DNA of 64,000 bases from Emydura subglobosa (GCA_007922225.1 ML679960.1:3362032-3426031), one strand, 5' to 3'; shown: positions 12,901 through 23,080, numbered from the stretch's first letter. A program made the numbers and translations. The notes: generated from the letters alone by a model not told the origin.

Positions 12901-15900
12901 TGAGGGCACTTTCAGTGACAGATGAAGTTCTTTGTGTCAACCAAAAGCATTTCCTACAAATGAGGCTGGTATTGAAGGACTCCAGAGATGGGGGAGAATA
13001 AATCCTTAATATTCTGGGCAAATTCTGAATGAGAAAATAATGTTAAGAGACTTGGCAAGGAAATTCAAAATTAACACAGAAACTCTGTACTTAACTTGCT
13101 TGTATAGTGCTTGGAGAGATCCAGGTGCTGCTAATCTAGCATAGGTGTGCTGCCATGAGATCAGTATCACTAGGTCTTGTATCTAAAAGAAAAATTCCAT
13201 GTTTTTGCAGAGGCCTTTTCATTATTGATGATAAGAGGATCCTTCGACAGATCACAATGAATGACCTTCCTGTTGGCAGATCAGTGGATGAAACACTGCG
13301 TCTAGTACAAGCATTCCAGTACACTGACAAACATGGAGAAGGTGCCTGTTTTCAATATTTTAGCAATGGGAATTATGTTGCAGTTTTATTTAGTTTGGAA
13401 AGTGTCTTTGTAGCTATTAGGAAGCGAGATATTCTGCAGCATTTGATATCTTCATGGTTATTTTTTGTGCAAAGTTTTTGATTCCCATCATTCAAGATTC
13501 AGTAGACCAGATTCTCCCCTGCCTTGCACCTAGTGTAGTGTCCAAAGTGAATGCAGAGTGGTTGTAACACTAGCAAATCAAAACAGTAGCATTTACACCC
13601 ATTTTCCACTCATAACTCGTGCAGTCATTTATACTTATGAGGCAGTGATGAATCAGGCTCAGTATTTTAATAGATTTGGTCAAGCTGCAGTTGATCCAAG
13701 CGGCACTGCCACTATAATCTTAGCGCTTTTTTTTTTCTTCTTCTTTCTTTTTCTGGTGTCGAAAGACAGATGGAGTGCTTTGGGTCAGTGAAAAGCATCT
13801 CCCACAAATGATGTTGGGTTCGGTGCCCAATGTAATGGAGATTGCAAATTCCTATCTCTTCTCTTAAAATGCTACCAAATGACCCTTGGCTGGTGTAAAC
13901 TGGCATAGCTCCATTGATTTCAGCTTTTTACCTTGACTTTAGTGGGGCTGTGCCAAGTTACACCAGTTGAGGGTTTGGCCCCCAGCAAGCTCTTCACATT
14001 TAATTATTAAAACATATATATGGTCAGTTGGCATATCTTCCTGCTCCCAACTTGAAATGTTGGTGTTTAAAAGCAAATCCATGCAAAGTGACACAGCTGC
14101 AATTCACTTTAGGCTCGTCTACAGAGCACAGCGATGCACGCTATAGGGGTGTGCTTTCTGAAACACACTGTGTTGTGCATTAACTAGTCCATATAGATCC
14201 TGATGGTGCACACCAGAGGTTCCCTAGTGCGCTTTAATGTAGTGCAGTTTGAAACATGTTAACATGTAATGTAACATCATCTGTATAAACAGCTATACTT
14301 CGTAATTCAGAATTGAAAAGAACAAATTCTGATACTTAAAGGCAATGAGCATTTTGATTAAGGAGATAAAATCCTTTTTGTTCAGCTTCAAATAAAGCTA
14401 TGTCTCAACTTCCACACTATTGGATTCTTTCTATGTGGGGCGTGGAATCCTGTTGGGTTTTGCTGGATTTGGGTGGCAATACATATATATTTAATTGGAC
14501 TCTGTGCAAAGGCCAGGATGAAAAATCCACCAAGGTTTTTATTATATTCACCACACTTCAGCTAGCAGCACTGTCTGTGGAGATAAAATGCCTGTGCCTC
14601 AGTTGTAATCTTACGTGTGAAGGCAGATCCTTGAGCCTGTGCGAAGCCTCAGTGAAACTCTGCATAGGCACAAGGTCTGCCCACACATATCCAGTTGCAG
14701 GATCAGTTCCTGGTCTGAAAGCATCTCACCTAGGTTGTACGTGAACTGAGCAATTGAAAGAATGGCAAATATTTATTTTGATCCTAATCCTTTTACCTCC
14801 GAAGCAGTATATCAAACAAAACAGTCACTTTCTAAAGAAAGCTTTCATTGGGCTGCATTGCTACAGTAATACTTGCCTCCTGGCGTTAGTTCTAAAGAAT
14901 GTTATACCTGTCTCTGTTTCCACTTCCACTGCTGCTCTTATCTTGGCACCATATGTCTACCTGACATGGGGATTAAGCTTCAGAATGGGAGGTACTATTA
15001 CTTTGCCAATAATTTGACTAATAGACTGAAAACCAAAGTCACCATAAATCCAACCAAGCAAAGATTTAAAGTTTTTGGTTAATGGACCAGTCCAACCTGC
15101 CCTTGTAAGTAAAATTGCAAGTAGTATCAATATGAATGTTTTAGTGATACTGTCTGATGAATATGCATGGTATGTATATAATAATTGCAGATGTTTACAT
15201 GTGGCACCTTCTTGCTATTTTACTCAAAATTCAAAGATCAGGTTTTCAAGAGAATGTCCAGAAAATCAAATAAATGAGAAAATTAGTTTCTTTTCTACTG
15301 AGTTAACTTCCATTTTTGCTTTTCCCCCCCTCAGTTTGTCCTGCTGGTTGGAAACCTGGCAGTGAAACAGTAAGTCAATATTTATATTTAGAATACATGC
15401 ATTATTTTTCACGATTAAATAAAATGAGGGACCCAATCCTATTTCCATGGAAGGCAAAAGCAAAATTCTCATTAACTAAGGTGGAAACACAATATCAGGC
15501 CCTGTGCACTGTGATATTTTTATAAATTCTTAATTGGTTATCATTGGAATTTTATTGACTGATTATTACAGTGTCATTTTTGCAGTATTGCATTTTTCAT
15601 GCAGGAAAAAAGTTAATCTTTTCACATCAGGAGTTTCCTCCTCACTCAACTTTCCAATGTATGATCAAAACCTCAAGCATCAGAGAGTTAACTAGAGAGA
15701 AAATTTTTCCTCCCATCTTGCTACACAGGTCAAAACAGAGTTGGAAGTTCCCTGAGGCAGGGGCAATATTCTGTATCTTGTCTGTATAGTGCATAGCGTA
15801 ATGGAGACTTGATCCTTGATTGGGGTTCCTAAGTAATTTTTCGGTATAAATAACCTCACTTCTAAGGCATTGTATAATTGCTCACAATCTGGCAAAGCCC

Positions 15901-17490
15901 ACTGTCCCCCTCTCAGAATTGTAAAATGGAATGCATTTTGCAGCACAGTATTCTTTTGTTTCTACACACTAACATGATTATGCACCAAAGAGCAAGGGCC
16001 CAATGTAATGCCCACGGAAGTAATTGACTTCGGAGGGTGTTGGATCAGCCTCCAATAGAACAATGAAAACATTTTTCTAAGAAATTTGGCTACAGAAGGC
16101 TGCTAGCTGCAAAATTACATCATTAGCATTATGTAAAAAAATAAAATAAAAAACTGACTTGAAAAATTTCTGTAAGGCTTTAGTAGCAGTTAAAAAAATT
16201 GAAGTGGTCTCTGCACTTTTCCCTGAGTTGGTAATTCATGACAGCATCAAATGCCACTGTTTGGCTGGGCCATGAAATGTGGTCATTCATCTAGACAATG
16301 GGCTTATTTATAAACAATACAACAATAGGATGCTAATGATAAAAACTGATACAGGATTATTAATAAATTGTATTTTAGTAGCTTCTGCAGTTCCCAGCCA
16401 AGATCAAGGTCTCATTGTGCTACTCACTGTACTGACACATAGTAAGAGACAATCCCTAAATTAAGCTATTGTATGTAGATACAAACACTGCAGGCAGAGA
16501 ACTAAAGTGTCTATCTAGCCTCTAGTAAAAGTTGCAAGTGGCAACATTTAATTGGCTAGCTTTGCTGCAGAGCAAAAGACCTCTGCATTACAGAGTGAAA
16601 CAAGCCAAGGCTCTGAATGATCTTCATGGGCTAGTTGAGATTTGTCTTAGTGGGAAAAACTGTTTCTTTAGATTTTATGGTGAAAGTGGAATATAGGATG
16701 GCAGATGTTGTGGTACTGGAAATCACCACCCTGGCTAACCTGAGTAATCTGTCCATTAGCAGCTAACAAGTGAGTGATTGCCCATTCTGAGAAGGGTCAA
16801 GCCTATGAATGGATGATACACTTAATAAAGGGGAGACCAGTTGATAGCAGTAATTGATTACTACTTTATAGCATCTGCTGTTTCAGTATGCATGTTGCTG
16901 ACAACTAACTCATTGCTGAGAATATCAGGCCCCAATACATTTATAGCACTGACATAAATACAAAGATATTCTCTTTGCTTTCTGTGCAAAAGCTATAGTA
17001 CACTTAAACAGCAGAATAGTTCTGGAAAGCACTCTTCAGAATACATTAACATCTGTATCCATGCCTTCTAAATGTGTTTGATTTAATTAGATCAAACCTG
17101 AAGATGCCATGAGAGCCTGGTGGCCAAGAGAAGAGCTGTAAGTAAACTCTGAGGCACTTGAGTACAGATGTTAATTTATGGAAATAATTTCAAATTCACT
17201 GTTGGGGAAAGTCAGACTAGAATACACTTTCAACAGTGCAAACTCTTCTTCCTTGAACTCCACTCCCCTTCTACCCTCCATTGTTTAATATTCATTAGAG
17301 ACAAGCAGTCACCTTAGATAAGAACAGGTGAAAGGTCATTTCTAAATGTAGCATGTGGCCCTTCATACCAGCATATGATGTACATCGTATTTGTGTCTTT
17401 TCTTTTTAGACTAACACTTTTCCTTTCTTTTTCACACAGATAATCCCAGATCCAGCTGGAAAACTTAAGTATTTTGATAAACAAAACTGA
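664..17490 (+). CDS. PRDX4: Peroxiredoxin-4, endoplasmic-reticulum typical 2-Cys peroxiredoxin (7 coding exons)
   Basis: Join 664-880, 6568-6685, 7833-7949, 8695-8817, 13211-13341, 15335-15369, 17440-17490; 263 residues, 8 fewer than human. PRDX4 reduces peroxides in the ER lumen and passes oxidising equivalents to protein disulfide isomerases. Residues 1-24 form a signal peptide ([13 protein letters not shown] core). The PRDX4-specific N-terminal segment carries Cys43 ([15 protein letters not shown]). The peroxidatic cysteine is C116 in DFTFVCPTE and the resolving cysteine is C237 in [14 protein letters not shown] is at 159-162 and the C-terminal YF at 258-259; together these mark a hyperoxidation-sensitive 2-Cys Prx. 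All introns have GT-AG ends and the phases join without a break. R201 replaces the Gly usual in the IDDKG motif. Identity is certain from exon-by-exon similarity; expression cannot be seen. Confidence 0.97.
881..3118 (+). other. PRDX4 intron 1, proximal part
   Basis: The GC-rich start of intron 1 grades into AT-rich unique sequence. A (CA)12-like microsatellite lies at 1135-1158 and a C run at about 1277-1286. I see no further exon or recognisable repeat up to about 3118. Confidence 0.6.
1135..1158. repeat. (CA)n microsatellite
   Basis: About twelve uninterrupted CA dinucleotides in PRDX4 intron 1. Confidence 0.95.
3119..3404. mobile_element. Non-autonomous DNA transposon (MITE), TIR family A
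   Basis: The ends are imperfect inverted repeats: GGCAAGTCTTCACTT on the left and AAGTGTAGACAAGGC on the right. The interior carries GGGAGAGAGCTCTCCC and other short palindromes. The same family recurs at 5161-5370 and 60405-60620. There is no coding capacity. I cannot fix the superfamily from sequence alone. Confidence 0.65.
3429..3818. mobile_element. AT-rich hAT-like MITE with AGAGCTGG termini
   Basis: The left end reads AGAGCTGGGCAGAAAATG and the right end is its approximate complement (CTTCCAACCAGCTCT). The interior is rich in AAAATTTT-type palindromic words. It has no coding capacity. The hAT assignment is tentative and rests on resemblance to similar reptile elements. Confidence 0.55.
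4663..4685. repeat. (AC)n microsatellite
   Basis: About eleven AC dinucleotides in the left arm of the foldback element. The right arm lacks them at the matching place, so the run grew after the arms formed. Confidence 0.95.
5161..5370. mobile_element. TIR family A MITE nested in the foldback element
   Basis: Begins near GAGGCCTTGTCTATTACACT and ends near TAGTATAGACCTGCCC, with AGCTCTCTCCTGTCAGC inside. This matches the design of the copies at 3119-3404 and 60405-60620. It separates two parts of the right foldback arm that are adjacent in the left arm, so it inserted later. Confidence 0.6.
5481..6567 (+). other. PRDX4 intron 1, distal part
   Basis: AT-rich sequence leading to the exon 2 acceptor (TATATTTGTAG). 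I see no exon, RNA gene or clear repeat. Confidence 0.5.
6568..6685 (+). CDS. PRDX4: PRDX4 coding exon 2
   Basis: 118 nt encode residues 73-111 and two bases of codon 112, from [10 protein letters not shown] to VFFFYPLD. It opens the peroxiredoxin (thioredoxin-fold) domain. The acceptor is TTTGTAG and the donor GACTT|GTAAGT. Confidence 0.96.
6686..7832 (+). other. PRDX4 intron 2
   Basis: Mostly unique AT-rich sequence. At 7125-7200 a motif ending in CTCAAAGCACTTTACAAAGG resembles the 3' tail of an old L2/MIR-type repeat. No other element is recognisable. Confidence 0.45.
7833..7949 (+). CDS. PRDX4: PRDX4 coding exon 3 (peroxidatic cysteine)
   Basis: 117 nt from codon 112 to two bases of codon 151. 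It contains FTFVCPTE with peroxidatic C116, and the helix and strand up to DSQFTHLAW. The acceptor is TTTCTTAG and the donor GCATG|GTATGT. Confidence 0.96.
7950..8694 (+). other. PRDX4 intron 3
   Basis: AT-rich unique sequence. Near 8078-8110 a short stretch (GGCCATTCTGG...GGACTAATGGAC) looks like a decayed CR1 3' end read in reverse. Nothing else is recognised. Confidence 0.4.
8695..8817 (+). CDS. PRDX4: PRDX4 coding exon 4 (GGLG motif)
   Basis: 123 nt encoding residues 151-191 and two bases of codon 192. It contains [17 protein letters not shown], with GGLG at 159-162 next to the active site, through EDQGHTLR. The acceptor is GTCAAAG and the donor CTTAG|GTACTG. Confidence 0.96.
8818..9849 (+). 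other. PRDX4 intron 4, first kilobase
   Basis: AT-rich sequence with a T run at about 9258-9269. No exon or clear repeat is seen before the CR1 cluster that starts near 9850. Confidence 0.45.
9850..10856 (+). mobile_element. CR1 LINE fragment, 3' part
   Basis: Sense-strand CR1 3' region: cues include GCAGTACTGATCATCCCATCTC near 10245, a GGAACTCCTTGCCAGAGG-like stretch near 10556-10572, and the terminal GGAAACTGGACTAGATGG followed by CCTATGATCTCATG. The frames are broken by many stops, so it is old and inactive. It is 5' truncated, as is usual for CR1. Confidence 0.8.
11150..12828 (+). mobile_element. CR1 LINE fragment with reverse-transcriptase remnant (outer copy)
   Basis: From 11170 the + strand reads [16 protein letters not shown], a conserved CR1 reverse-transcriptase stretch, followed by decayed RT sequence with several stops and frame changes. 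The CR1 3' UTR runs to about 12240, is interrupted by another CR1 (12262-12656), and resumes at 12657 to end near GACCGTTCTTATGG (about 12826). A 17-A run lies at 11867-11883. The element cannot move. Confidence 0.85.
12262..12656 (+). mobile_element. CR1 3' end nested in an older CR1
   Basis: Begins at TTGACTGGAGAAAG and ends with the CR1 terminus CCAGCCCTATGATTCTATG. The outer CR1 sequence stops before it (ATGTCACCCCATGC) and resumes after it (TCTGGGTGCCCTTCG). The flanks share ATGC, consistent with the short target duplications of CR1. It carries ADLK-type 3' ORF remnants ([20 protein letters not shown]). Confidence 0.8.
12829..13210 (+). other. PRDX4 intron 4, final part
   Basis: Unique-looking sequence ending in the exon 5 acceptor TGTTTTTGCAG. 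Nothing else is recognised. Confidence 0.5.
13211..13341 (+). CDS. PRDX4: PRDX4 coding exon 5
   Basis: 131 nt encode residues 192-235 and one base of codon 236, from [13 protein letters not shown] to [10 protein letters not shown]201 (AGG) stands where peroxiredoxins normally have Gly in DDKG. The donor is GAAG|GTGCCT. Confidence 0.96.
13342..15334 (+). other. PRDX4 intron 5
   Basis: At 13885-13985 an imperfect palindromic dispersed motif (GGTGTAAACTGGCATAGC with its complement at GCTGTGCCAAGTTACACC). At 14107-14245 a MITE-like fragment beginning TTTAGGCTCGTCTACAG. A pyrimidine tract lies at 13729-13753. The rest shows no exon or named repeat. The intron ends in a C-rich acceptor at 15326-15334. 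Confidence 0.5.
15335..15369 (+). CDS. PRDX4: PRDX4 coding exon 6 (resolving cysteine)
   Basis: 35 nt complete codon 236 and encode [13 protein letters not shown]237 resolves the disulfide with C116 of the partner subunit. The acceptor is CCCCTCAG and the donor ACA|GTAAGT, in phase 0. Confidence 0.96.
15370..17090 (+). other. PRDX4 intron 6
   Basis: At 15985-16055 a dispersed motif (CAAGGGCCCAATGTAATGCC, GTTGGATCAGCC). At 16385-16460 an old repeat relic (CCCAGCCAAGATCAAGG, ATAGTAAGAGACAATCCCT) common in reptile DNA. Otherwise unique. A possible cassette exon follows at 17091. Confidence 0.45.
17091..17137 (+). other. PRDX4: Candidate alternative (cryptic) exon of PRDX4
   Basis: 47 nt lie between an AG acceptor (GATTTAATTAG) and a perfect donor (CT|GTAAGT). 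Spliced after exon 6 it reads in frame ...[20 protein letters not shown], then meets a stop made with the first bases of exon 7. It would remove the normal [16 protein letters not shown] tail, including the YF motif. The new tail starts TIKP, as do PRDX1 and PRDX2 tails. The stop would fall in the last exon, so nonsense-mediated decay is not expected. Support is splice-site quality and an open frame only; the polypyrimidine tract is weak. Confidence 0.35.
17440..17490 (+). CDS. PRDX4: PRDX4 coding exon 7 and stop
   Basis: 51 nt encode [16 protein letters not shown] and TGA. The YF at 258-259 is the C-terminal helix motif that covers the active site. The acceptor is CTTTTTCACACAG. Confidence 0.96.
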   Translation: MIPDPAGKLKYFDKQN

Positions 17491-17562
17491 AACTCGCTTC
17501 TGCTGAGCTACACAGGTCATGTGCAACTTCAAGTTGTCAATAAAATTTCATTAATTTTGGTA
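17491..17562 (+). terminator. PRDX4: PRDX4 3' UTR and polyadenylation signal
   Basis: A canonical AATAAA lies at 17539-17544, 49 nt after the stop. GT-rich sequence follows (TTTTGGTATTTCCATGTGTTTGG), as expected for a cleavage site near 17560. The 3' UTR would be very short. Confidence 0.8.
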
Positions 17563-20240
17563 TTTCCATGTGTTTGGCTGATTTATAGTTGCTTTCTCAA
17601 AATACAGGGTTCACTATGCGGAGACTACCAGTTGCAGAAAGAGTTGATGCAGTTTGTCTTCTAGGACCTCCTAAAAGGAGGCTGAGAATTTGAGTTTGAG
17701 TTTATCCCATTCTGTCTAGTCAGAGTGCGCTGCAGAGATACTCTGTAGGCAGGGAAATTGCACTTTAATCTTTAGTTACTTGCATCCTCTTAAAAATATA
17801 TCTATCATTTCCTTAGCTGTATGGATTTAGATTGAGGAATCTCATTTTGGATAGGTTACTTAATTTCCATAAAAGCTTAATCCATAAGATCCTTTATGCT
17901 TTTGCTACTTTTTCAGAAAGATATCAGAATTTCCCTCCAATCTGTGTTCCTTAAAGCCTTACTTTTCTATTTTTGGTGACATTTTAGAAGCTGCAGCTGA
18001 GAAATTTCCTGCCTCCTGCTTATTGTTCACTATGAGTCTGAGACCATATTCCAAAAGTTAATACAGTGAGCTGTAATGAAATCTGAAGCCAGGAATACAG
18101 TTAAAGGGGTTGAACTAAAATTCCTTTGTCTGAAGTTGGAAAACATTTAAGTTTTTTTTCAGTCTAACATTAAGAACCAGATTCTCAGCTAGTGTAAGTC
18201 AACATAGTTCAACTCAAATAAATGGAACTATACCAGTTTTGTATTAGCAATGGATAGAGCCATATCTGTTCAACTTTTTCTAACATTTAAAACTTCTGGG
18301 GTACATGCTTATTTAAAAGAAATATTCTAATCTATTTAAATTCCCATAGTCTGTGGATGATTCTCCTTTCTTTCACATTAAGACCCTAGTCTTTTTCCCC
18401 TTCCTCTCCAACTGCTTTCATAGCTCTTAATTTAGAGCAGGGAAATTATATAGTCTTCAAGACCAGCATTTCTGTACCCCATGGATTGGTTAATATTGGC
18501 CATGACCTTTGAGGTTCATGGTGTACATTTCTTCCCATGAGAGACAAGAACATCACCTCCAAAACGTGCTTGCTCATCACCAGAGCTTGTGATTCCTCCT
18601 AACTGCATGTCCTCTGCATGGGTACTCTTACCCCCCTTTGATCTCTTTAACATAAGCTCATGCATGAACCTCCAAAAAAAAATCACAACCAAACCCACAC
18701 TATTGTGTGCAGTCAGCAAAGCAGCATCTGATATTCTGAATAGTGTCTACCTCTCTCCCTGAAAGTCATAATGTGGTCCTTGAAAAAGTAAAAGATCCAA
18801 GATGTGCTGTACAAGAGGGGAGGGAATTCAAAAGCTGAGAATGTCCTGCAGTAGCCCACTCATAACAAGAGAGCTCCAGCACATTGCTGATCTCAAATTC
18901 AGCTGAATTACACAGAGAAAGAGACATACATACATGGTTATCTCAGATCTCTTAGCCTTTGGCTATGGCACAAGTTTCACTTCTCCCAGACATTTGGGGA
19001 GAAATTGGGTTGAGGCTGGAGAGATTTTGTTTGTGGTGGGGTTGTTTTATCTGCCAATACGTATTTAATTATTATTTAGCCATTGCAGATGCTGGAGTAT
19101 CATGTGACGTATTCCCAGTCACTTTATAAAGAGGCCACAACATTTTGGATTAGTTTCAAGCTTCTGTGTGGTTTCTATGTGCAGTCTTATGTAAGGCACA
19201 TTACAATAAAACAAACTCTAAACAACAAAGGCACAACTGACACTGATCAGGGTTACATCAGAGAAAAAGGTCACGCTTTTCATTAGGCCCAAATAAAAAA
19301 TGTGCAATTGGCCATGGCTGCTCATGGCAGCAGCCCAGGATTCAAAATGGACTTAAATTGTGATCATATTACAAAATGGCAACTGCTTTCCTTCACTTAG
19401 AGGATATATTGGTATATTTATATCAGTATAAACTCTTCAACTCTTCTGTCGGCTTCTCCCAGCCCTCAACACTTAGTTACTTGGACCACAGCCGGACGAG
19501 ACCTTAAAGCTCATCTGACACTGGGATACTTGTTCCACTGCTCCAGCCAAATGAAACATGACAGAGATGCAGAGTTGGTTGTCCTGAACATATTGAACAC
19601 ATTTCAGCTTCCAGTCACTCACTAACCCAAGTAAGTTCAGACAAATTGAAGTGACAAACCCCTGTAGGGCATCAGAAATTCAGGTTGTAGAAGACACTGA
19701 AGGACTAATACAATGATAGCATCATAGGAGCAGGCACTGAAAGCTATGTGAAAGCGTTTCATGTCTGGAACAAGAAGGGAGATCAAAACAGAAGTTACAA
19801 GTACTTACTGAGTAGAAGAGAGGTAGATGCAAGCAGCAGTCACTTGGAAAAAAGGAACAGCTCCAGAAAGGTATATGTGAGATGCAGAGGGGAGGAGTTC
19901 TCATAGAAAAGCAATACTACCTGAAGAAATGATTGAGAGCTCAGACTGTTAGGTAGAGGGGGTAGCTAAAGACTGCTGCAAAGAAAGGGTGACTGGAAGA
20001 AACTGAAACGTGTTAGGTGCATTATTTGGGTTGAAGGAGTCTTGAAGCTATGTGGCTGCTCTCACAATTAGGGATGAGGGATTGGAAAGTCATCTGTGCA
20101 CCAGTCCTTCCTCAGCTGTGCCAAATGTAGCTGAGGGGAACCTAAGGAGCTAGCCCATCAGCTCCAGCAAAATTAGAATGCCCTTAACCCAACCCACCTG
20201 ATGCTCATGCACCATCATTTACAGACCACAGGCAACAGCT
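17563..20240. other. Intergenic AT-rich sequence
   Basis: No exon-like frame, RNA gene or clear named repeat is seen. Small dispersed motifs occur, such as ACCAGATTCTCAGCTAGTG at 18177. Confidence 0.4.
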
Positions 20241-21330
20241 AGGTGTGAGGCTGTCTGCATTAGGGGTGATCATTGATAATATTACTGAACCCTGTATTAC
20301 AGACTTGCACTAAATATCATATAGGATATGCCCTGCAAGGTACCAAAGGAAAAGTCATGAGTTGCTAAGACTGATAAGCACGTTTATATGTATATATCAA
20401 TTTTGTATTATAAGTTCTATATATGTGCTTTGTTTCTGGGTGACACCCCAGACAGGATGGCAGCAGCACTAACCCTGCTTAATGGCCCATCAAGGTAACT
20501 CAAATGTACAATGTATCCAATGAAAAAACCCAGCAGCTACACCTTGTGTGTCACCAGGACATGTAAGAGCATGCCTATGGACTGGGGTCGCTCTCTGAGG
20601 CTTTTCCATCCCATGTATTGTGTGGCTGTGTTTGGAACAAGCCACATGGCAAAGGGACATTAATGGCAGCTACACCAGCTCTATTTTATCTTCATTCCTG
20701 CTTCCTACCTCTGGTTCAACTCCTCTACAATGGAAGCTTTGAACAAAGGACTGAGACCATCCAGGTACTGGATGTACTCTAGAGAAACTGTACAAGCCTG
20801 CTGAAGGAAAATAATTGTTTGCTTGACCACAGTTACTCCATTTTAATTGTTTTTAGTGTTCTGCTTTCTGTTGAAATCACCCACCCCCTCCTCTTTTCTT
20901 TGTTTATGGTGCTTATCTCTGCCAAGGTCAGAGAGAGAGATTAACAGGAGAAATGAGGAGTCAGCCTTAAGTAGTTTTTGCTTTCTCTTCAGTCTTGGGA
21001 AATAGACCAGACAATTTTGATAGATAAGTTGAAATCTTCTGCCCTTATCTTTTATGTTATGCATATTTTTACAATTAGAAGAGGTAGAAAGTGTAAAGCC
21101 AATAGCAATAATAATAATAATTTGAGTGTACCAATAAGCATTAAGAATTTATGCATATGTAATTTTGTTTGTGTTTGTATAAATATGCAAGAGAGCATGC
21201 CTTCGGGGTCTCACACTGACCACTTGCTGGGAAGTGTCCGACATCTGCAGAAATAAAACTTGGAGACTGCCCAACTACCTGCGTGGATCTCTTTTCTATC
21301 TGGTGCAGGGCAAACGAACCTTATTTGGAA
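20241..21330 (+). mobile_element. Probable LTR-element remnant
   Basis: From about 20241 to 20840 the sequence has LTR-like composition without an open frame. At 21176-21186 is a TATA-like GTATAAATATG and at about 21250-21256 an AATAAA, followed by ACTTGGAGACTGCCCAAC. A promoter followed about 75 bp later by a poly(A) signal is the order in an LTR. No boundaries or target duplication were found. An (AAT)n run is at about 21106-21121. Confidence 0.35.
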
Positions 21331-21479
21331 TCTTTTTCCAACACTGCAAACTCCACAATTCTGCTGAGAATCTGATATATATGGACTTTCAAGTCATTTG
21401 TATGTATCTGATTGCTTTGACCATTTAACATCTCTCTTCCTGCCTTTTATAATTAACCTTTAGTTTTAGTTACTAAAGG

Positions 21480-21800
21480 ATTGGCTGGCAGCGTAGTATT
21501 TTGGATAATATCCAAACCTACATTGATCTGGTAATGTGGCTGACCCTGGATCAGGAGAACATTTTAGTAAAGGGAATAGAGTTTAAATAACTTCTCTCTT
21601 TACTGGACCTAGTTGCTGATTGGGAGTCAGAGACTGGAATAAATGCAGAGAATGCAATAAAGGGGGCTGTATATTTCTTATTGTAGTTTCTTGATAACCA
21701 ATGTGGGAAATCAGGAGCACTGTTTCTGACTCGCCGGGGAATCTAACGTCAGTGTTACCCACCAGTTCTGGGAGAAGCTGCTCTCCTTTTGCAGCCTGCC
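21480..21800 (+). mobile_element. LTR fragment, family B, + orientation
   Basis: Stretches such as GATCTGGTAATGTGGCTGAC, GGATCAGGAGAACATTTTAG and TTACTGGACCTAGTTGCTGA match the reverse complement of 49590-49800 in the same order. It is a second copy of that element in the opposite orientation. Decayed, without coding capacity. Confidence 0.65.
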
Positions 21801-21959
21801 CTGACCTTAGCATTTTCAAGTGGGCTACCCTAGGCACAGATGGGTCACATGGGGCTCTACCACTGAGACCACTCTTCTCATCACATAGCTGTTTTCAAAA
21901 CACTCTAGGGTGATGTGCACTGGTGGCTAACTAATGGAGGCAGAGTTTGGCTTGAAATA

Positions 21960-22520
21960 CTTGGTACACTTCAATAGCCTTACAAGTGGATGTGATCAAT
22001 AAAGGGTACTTTCCCTGCCTTCTGGGAAGGATTGACTGGGACACTTTCATGCTCTGTCTTCCCCACTGTGGAGAAGAGATTTGAACTTGGGTCCCCCACA
22101 TTACAAGAAACTACCCCAAGCACAGGCCTATTGGGGTGTAAGGCACTCAGCCTCGCCCCTTGATGCTGTTCCATTTTGTAGCCATAAGAAAATAGGCTTT
22201 GGCTCAGGGATTTGAATCTCAGTCTCCTACTTCTCAGAGGACTACCCTAACCCATGGACTATCCAAGAGGATTGGTAGGGCTGTCTCAGTCTCCCCTTCT
22301 GAAGCTGTTCCATTTTCTATAACTAACTAAACAGTCATTGGAGCAAAGAGAGCCAATGATGCCGTAGGCCAGTGGTGAGGGTGTGCTCCTGCCATCTGAG
22401 AAGACCCAAGATCAAAACCGTCCCCCTCAAGCAGCAGGGGGAATTGAACCAGAGTCTTCCCCTCCCCCATGCATGCTCGAACCATTGTGCTAAATGTTAC
22501 AAGGGAGGCCCCTCTATTTC
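21960..22520 (-). repeat. Degenerate tandem tRNA-like repeats
   Basis: Three similar segments each contain, on the - strand, a B-box-like GGTTCAAATC motif. On the + strand these read GATTTGAAC at 22078, GATTTGAAT at 22209 and AATTGAACC at 22442. Each is followed by a pyrimidine-rich part and CCATGGACTATCC-like words. None folds as a convincing intact tRNA, so no tRNA gene is called. Confidence 0.45.
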
Positions 22521-23080
22521 ATGAATAGAGCCTCAGTCCCCACAACTCTATTTTTATGATCTTGGCCCATTCATGTCAAATTTGCAAATAATTTCAATGC
22601 CCCAAAAATGCATGTTTCAGCAAATTTATTATTAACATTCTCAGCCTTCTATAATGAGATATTAGCCAGTGTGAACATCTTTCACTTCAAAAGCCCACAA
22701 GCAGTGGGATTCTCTGCCTTCTGTTCCACGCTGTGGTACGGTTTCTAGCCCTGCTACCTTAATTTTATCTTCACTTTCAACCTCTTCCTATTCAAAGTTT
22801 ATCAGAGCTGATGTGCAAAAGCATGATCAAGGCTTGCGTAGCCCCTCCATATGATGCGAGCCACCTTTTTGTTTCAGTAGCTCTCCATTCCACCCAAACT
22901 GCGTTAAGTGGGCTAGCCTACATACGTGCTGATGTAATCAAACTGCCTTGTCCCCATTCAAGAAAGGAATCATAGGTACTGAAGTAGTCTGGAGCCCAAA
23001 ACTGTCAAATGCTTTAGCATGGATAGATGTCATTTAAAATATGGTTTCAAAGAGAGAGAGAGACACATCCTAAGAAAGCA
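22521..23080. other. Intergenic sequence without recognised features
   Basis: Unique-looking; no frame or repeat I can name. A short GA run (AGAGAGAGAGAGA) lies near 23051. Confidence 0.4.

Noticed and set aside
14400..15082. Open frames of 70-114 codons in PRDX4 intron 5
   Set aside because: No conserved motifs, no splice-site fit with PRDX4 phases, no promoter.
22070..22450. tRNA genes
   Set aside because: Only B-box-like words are present; no complete cloverleaf, acceptor stem or anticodon loop could be drawn.
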